Source: an uncultured Alphaproteobacteria bacterium
GTDB taxonomy: Bacteria > Pseudomonadota > Alphaproteobacteria > Caulobacterales > Hyphomonadaceae
Assembly: GCA_903831485.1 (NCBI GenBank)
Contig: CAIKXW010000176.1
Location: 1-6,183, forward strand
Direction of reading: 5' to 3'
Length of the DNA: 6,183 nucleotides
Each line of letters begins with the position of its first letter. The stretch's first letter is position 1. Both the position numbers and the translations under genes were made by a program. The notes below the pieces were generated by a model that was not told the origin of the DNA, searched no databases, and worked only from the letters and a program-made list of their open reading frames with translations. Below, in pieces: positions 4,608 to 6,183 of this stretch.

Positions 4608-5549
4608 ATGACCGCCCTGCCGATAGAGACAGAAGCCCGCAACCGCACGACCGGCGTCATCCTCGCCGCGTCCGGCGCCGGCCTGTTCTCGCTCAAGGGC
4701 GTCGTCATCAAGCTCGCCTTCGCCGAAGGGATTGGTGTCTCGCAGCTTCTCACGCTGCGCATGGCGTTCTCGCTGCCAGTCTATCTCGTGGTCGGCCTGT
4801 TCGCCTTCGCCCGCATGCGCGAAAAGCCAATCACGCGCTGGTGGCTCGCTGCAGGCGGCCTCGGGCTGATGAGCTACTACCTGTCATCCTGGTTGAATTT
4901 CGAAGGCCTGCGCTATGTCTCGGCCCAGCTCGAACGCCTTATTCTCTACATCTATCCGACCATGGTCGCGCTGATGTCATGGGCGTTCCTGAAGGACAGG
5001 ATCACGAAGCGCCACTTGATCGCGCTGGTCCTCGCCTATGCCGGCGTCGCCATCCTGTTCGGCGCAGAGATCGGCCATCAGGGCCCAAACGCCTGGCTCG
5101 GCGGCGGGTTGATCTTTGCCGGCGCCTTTATCTACGCAGTCTACGTCACGGCCTCGAAGCCTGTGATCAAACGCCTCGGCCCGACCATGTTCACCGCCTT
5201 CGGCATGTCGATCGCCTCGATCGCCTTCCTCACGCACAGCGGAATCGAAATGGCTTTCCACACGCCGCCGCCCGTCACGGCCAACGGCTACTGGCTCGCC
5301 CTCACACTCGCCATTGTCTGCACAGTGATCCCGAGCTTCATGATCGCCGAAGCCATCAGCCGCATCGGCCCCGGTCCGATGAGCGCCGTTGGGGGTATCG
5401 GACCTGTTGTTGCGGCTTGGGCGGCTGTCGCAATTCTCGACGAACCCTTTGGCTGGCCGCACGCAGTTGCAATGGCGCTCACGATTGCCGGTGTATGGCT
5501 CCTCGCCAAGCCGAAGCTCACGCGGACCGCGGGCGCCAGAACCTGGTGA
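4608..5549 (+). CDS. EamA/DMT superfamily transporter (10 transmembrane segments)
   Basis: A 313-residue inner-membrane permease with two EamA repeats, residues about 17-151 and 164-301, five helices each. The first repeat ends with ERLILYIYPTMVALMSWAFL (109-128), then KDRI and a last helix ALVLAYAGVAILFGAE. The second has the matching AISRIGPGPMSAVGGIGPVV (249-268), then DEPFGWPHAVAMALTIAGVWLL. Length and topology are normal for the drug/metabolite transporter family, which exports amino acids, metabolites or drugs; the substrate cannot be read from sequence. ATG 4608 is chosen for its GGAGAG site and because a short polar cytoplasmic N-terminus precedes helix 1. It stands alone on this strand; a 5' inverted repeat overlaps its ribosome binding site. 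It ends against the convergent amidase gene with no gap. Confidence 0.92.
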   Translation: MTALPIETEARNRTTGVILAASGAGLFSLKGVVIKLAFAEGIGVSQLLTLRMAFSLPVYLVVGLFAFARMREKPITRWWLAAGGLGLMSYYLSSWLNFEGLRYVSAQLERLILYIYPTMVALMSWAFLKDRITKRHLIALVLAYAGVAILFGAEIGHQGPNAWLGGGLIFAGAFIYAVYVTASKPVIKRLGPTMFTAFGMSIASIAFLTHSGIEMAFHTPPPVTANGYWLALTLAIVCTVIPSFMIAEAISRIGPGPMSAVGGIGPVVAAWAAVAILDEPFGWPHAVAMALTIAGVWLLAKPKLTRTAGARTW

Positions 5550-5552
5550 TCA
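5547..5552. other. TGATCA palindrome containing both convergent stop codons
   Basis: TGA at 5547-5549 ends the transporter. The next three bases, TCA at 5550-5552, read as TGA on the minus strand and end the amidase. The two genes abut with no untranslated space, so no terminator lies between them and each transcript must run into the other gene. Confidence 0.9.
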
Positions 5553-6183
5553 GCCTGCGATCGGCGGCGCCACGATGTCGTGGCCCGTCATCCCGGCGAA
5601 GGCGATCGTGGTCTTGTCTTCAAGAAATGGCCCGATCGCCTGCACGGCCAGCGGCAGCCCGGCCGCATTGACGCCCAGCGGAATGACGGTCGAGGGCAGG
5701 TTGGCCACCGTCGCAATTCCCGCCCAGCCCAGCTGGTCGCCGAACTTCGACGGCTCGCCATCGATCGGCAGCGCACGCTTGCGCCAGTCGGATTCGCGCG
5801 CATGCGTATAGGCGGCGGTCCCGAAAGCAGGGCAGAGCACGATGTCAAAATGCCGGAAGAAATCCGACCATTGCCGCCTCAGCCGCAACTGCTCATCCAT
5901 CTTGTCGAGCCAGTCATGCGCCGAGATCGGCGGGCGCGGATTCGTCGGATCGCCTCGCGTGATCACCGTATGCAGCATCGCCTGGTAAAGTCGCCACGAG
6001 CGCGCAATATCAGGAAGCAAACTCGACTGCCGGGCAACCGACGCGCCTTCCTTCACCAGCTGGTCGGCCAGCTTCTCCAGTGCGCCGAGAATCTCGCTGT
6101 TCGCGCGCGCCACCGGATGGTGGTCCAGCACGAAGACGCGGAAACTCGCAAGCCGCCCATGCCGTGCAGGGGGCAACACAAGC
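5550..6183 (-). CDS. Amidase-signature family enzyme, C-terminal part (N-terminus outside window)
   Basis: The frame is open to the window edge. The GTG at 6177-6179 is an internal codon, and about 211 residues of a family usually 450-500 long are visible. Amidase-signature enzymes hydrolyse amide bonds with a Ser-Ser-Lys triad; that triad lies in the missing half, so activity cannot be checked. Numbering from GTG 6179: FRVFVLDHHPVA (13-24) followed by a helix with ALEKLADQLVKEGASV fits the domain after the catalytic core. FDIVLCPAFGTAAYTH (111-126) is the conserved D-x-x-x-x-P strand. The stretch from GWAGIATVANLPSTVIPLG (151-169) through GLPLAVQAIGPFLEDKTTIAFA (174-195) is the hallmark C-terminal region of amidases, not of GatA specifically. 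Substrate unknown. It is convergent with the transporter, so they are not one operon. Confidence 0.88.
   Translation of the reverse strand, partial: LVLPPARHGRLASFRVFVLDHHPVARANSEILGALEKLADQLVKEGASVARQSSLLPDIARSWRLYQAMLHTVITRGDPTNPRPPISAHDWLDKMDEQLRLRRQWSDFFRHFDIVLCPAFGTAAYTHARESDWRKRALPIDGEPSKFGDQLGWAGIATVANLPSTVIPLGVNAAGLPLAVQAIGPFLEDKTTIAFAGMTGHDIVAPPIAG

Noticed and set aside
4841..5671. Plus-strand open frame of 276 codons overlapping the transporter and amidase ends
   Set aside because: Its product is Arg/His/Pro-rich, typical of an out-of-frame reading of GC-rich DNA, and it conflicts with two solid genes.
6177..6179. GTG as the true start of the amidase-like gene
   Set aside because: The frame continues to the window edge and the visible part begins in the middle of the amidase fold, so this Val is internal.

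Overview
The window is GC-rich and densely coded, with short intergenic gaps. It contains an IbpA-type Hsp20 preceded by what looks like a ROSE RNA thermometer. Gene content and base composition suggest an alphaproteobacterium, possibly of the Caulobacterales/Hyphomonadaceae type. That placement is inference; no marker gene is present.

Layout. (1) 1-1798, plus strand: a probable operon of three genes. It holds the C-terminal part of a glutathione S-transferase-like protein with a disordered arginine-rich tail, a rhomboid intramembrane protease, and a small Cys-rich lipoprotein. The gaps are 20 and 23 bases. (2) 1799-1967: convergent gap with a strong hairpin at 1822-1851 that can serve as a terminator for both strands. 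(3) 1968-2438, minus strand: small heat shock protein (IbpA/Hsp20). Its roughly 120-base leader ends in a hairpin at 2441-2461 that masks the ribosome binding site and carries the UUGCU signature of ROSE elements. A CTTGAC-type promoter with phased CTTGA repeats lies upstream. (4) 2685-3599, plus strand, divergent from hsp20: a SAM-methyltransferase-fold protein with a lipoprotein signal peptide. (5) 3600-4607: about 1 kb without a convincing gene. It is rich in structure: three strong inverted repeats, three TTTGGGG(G)AAAC repeats, a TATAAT box placed for a leaderless 52-codon ORF, and an open frame beyond its stop that could be a decayed gene. (6) 4608-5549, plus strand: an EamA/DMT transporter whose ribosome binding site can pair with an upstream repeat. 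(7) 5550-6183, minus strand: the C-terminal part of an amidase-signature enzyme. It meets the transporter tail to tail, so both stop codons lie inside one TGATCA.

The genes do not form one obvious pathway. The themes are membrane and envelope functions (rhomboid, two lipoproteins, transporter) and heat-shock proteostasis. I did not find a clearly new multi-gene system. The best-supported item of interest is the hsp20 RNA thermometer. The least explained are the structured 1-kb region and the arginine-rich tail on the GST-like protein.
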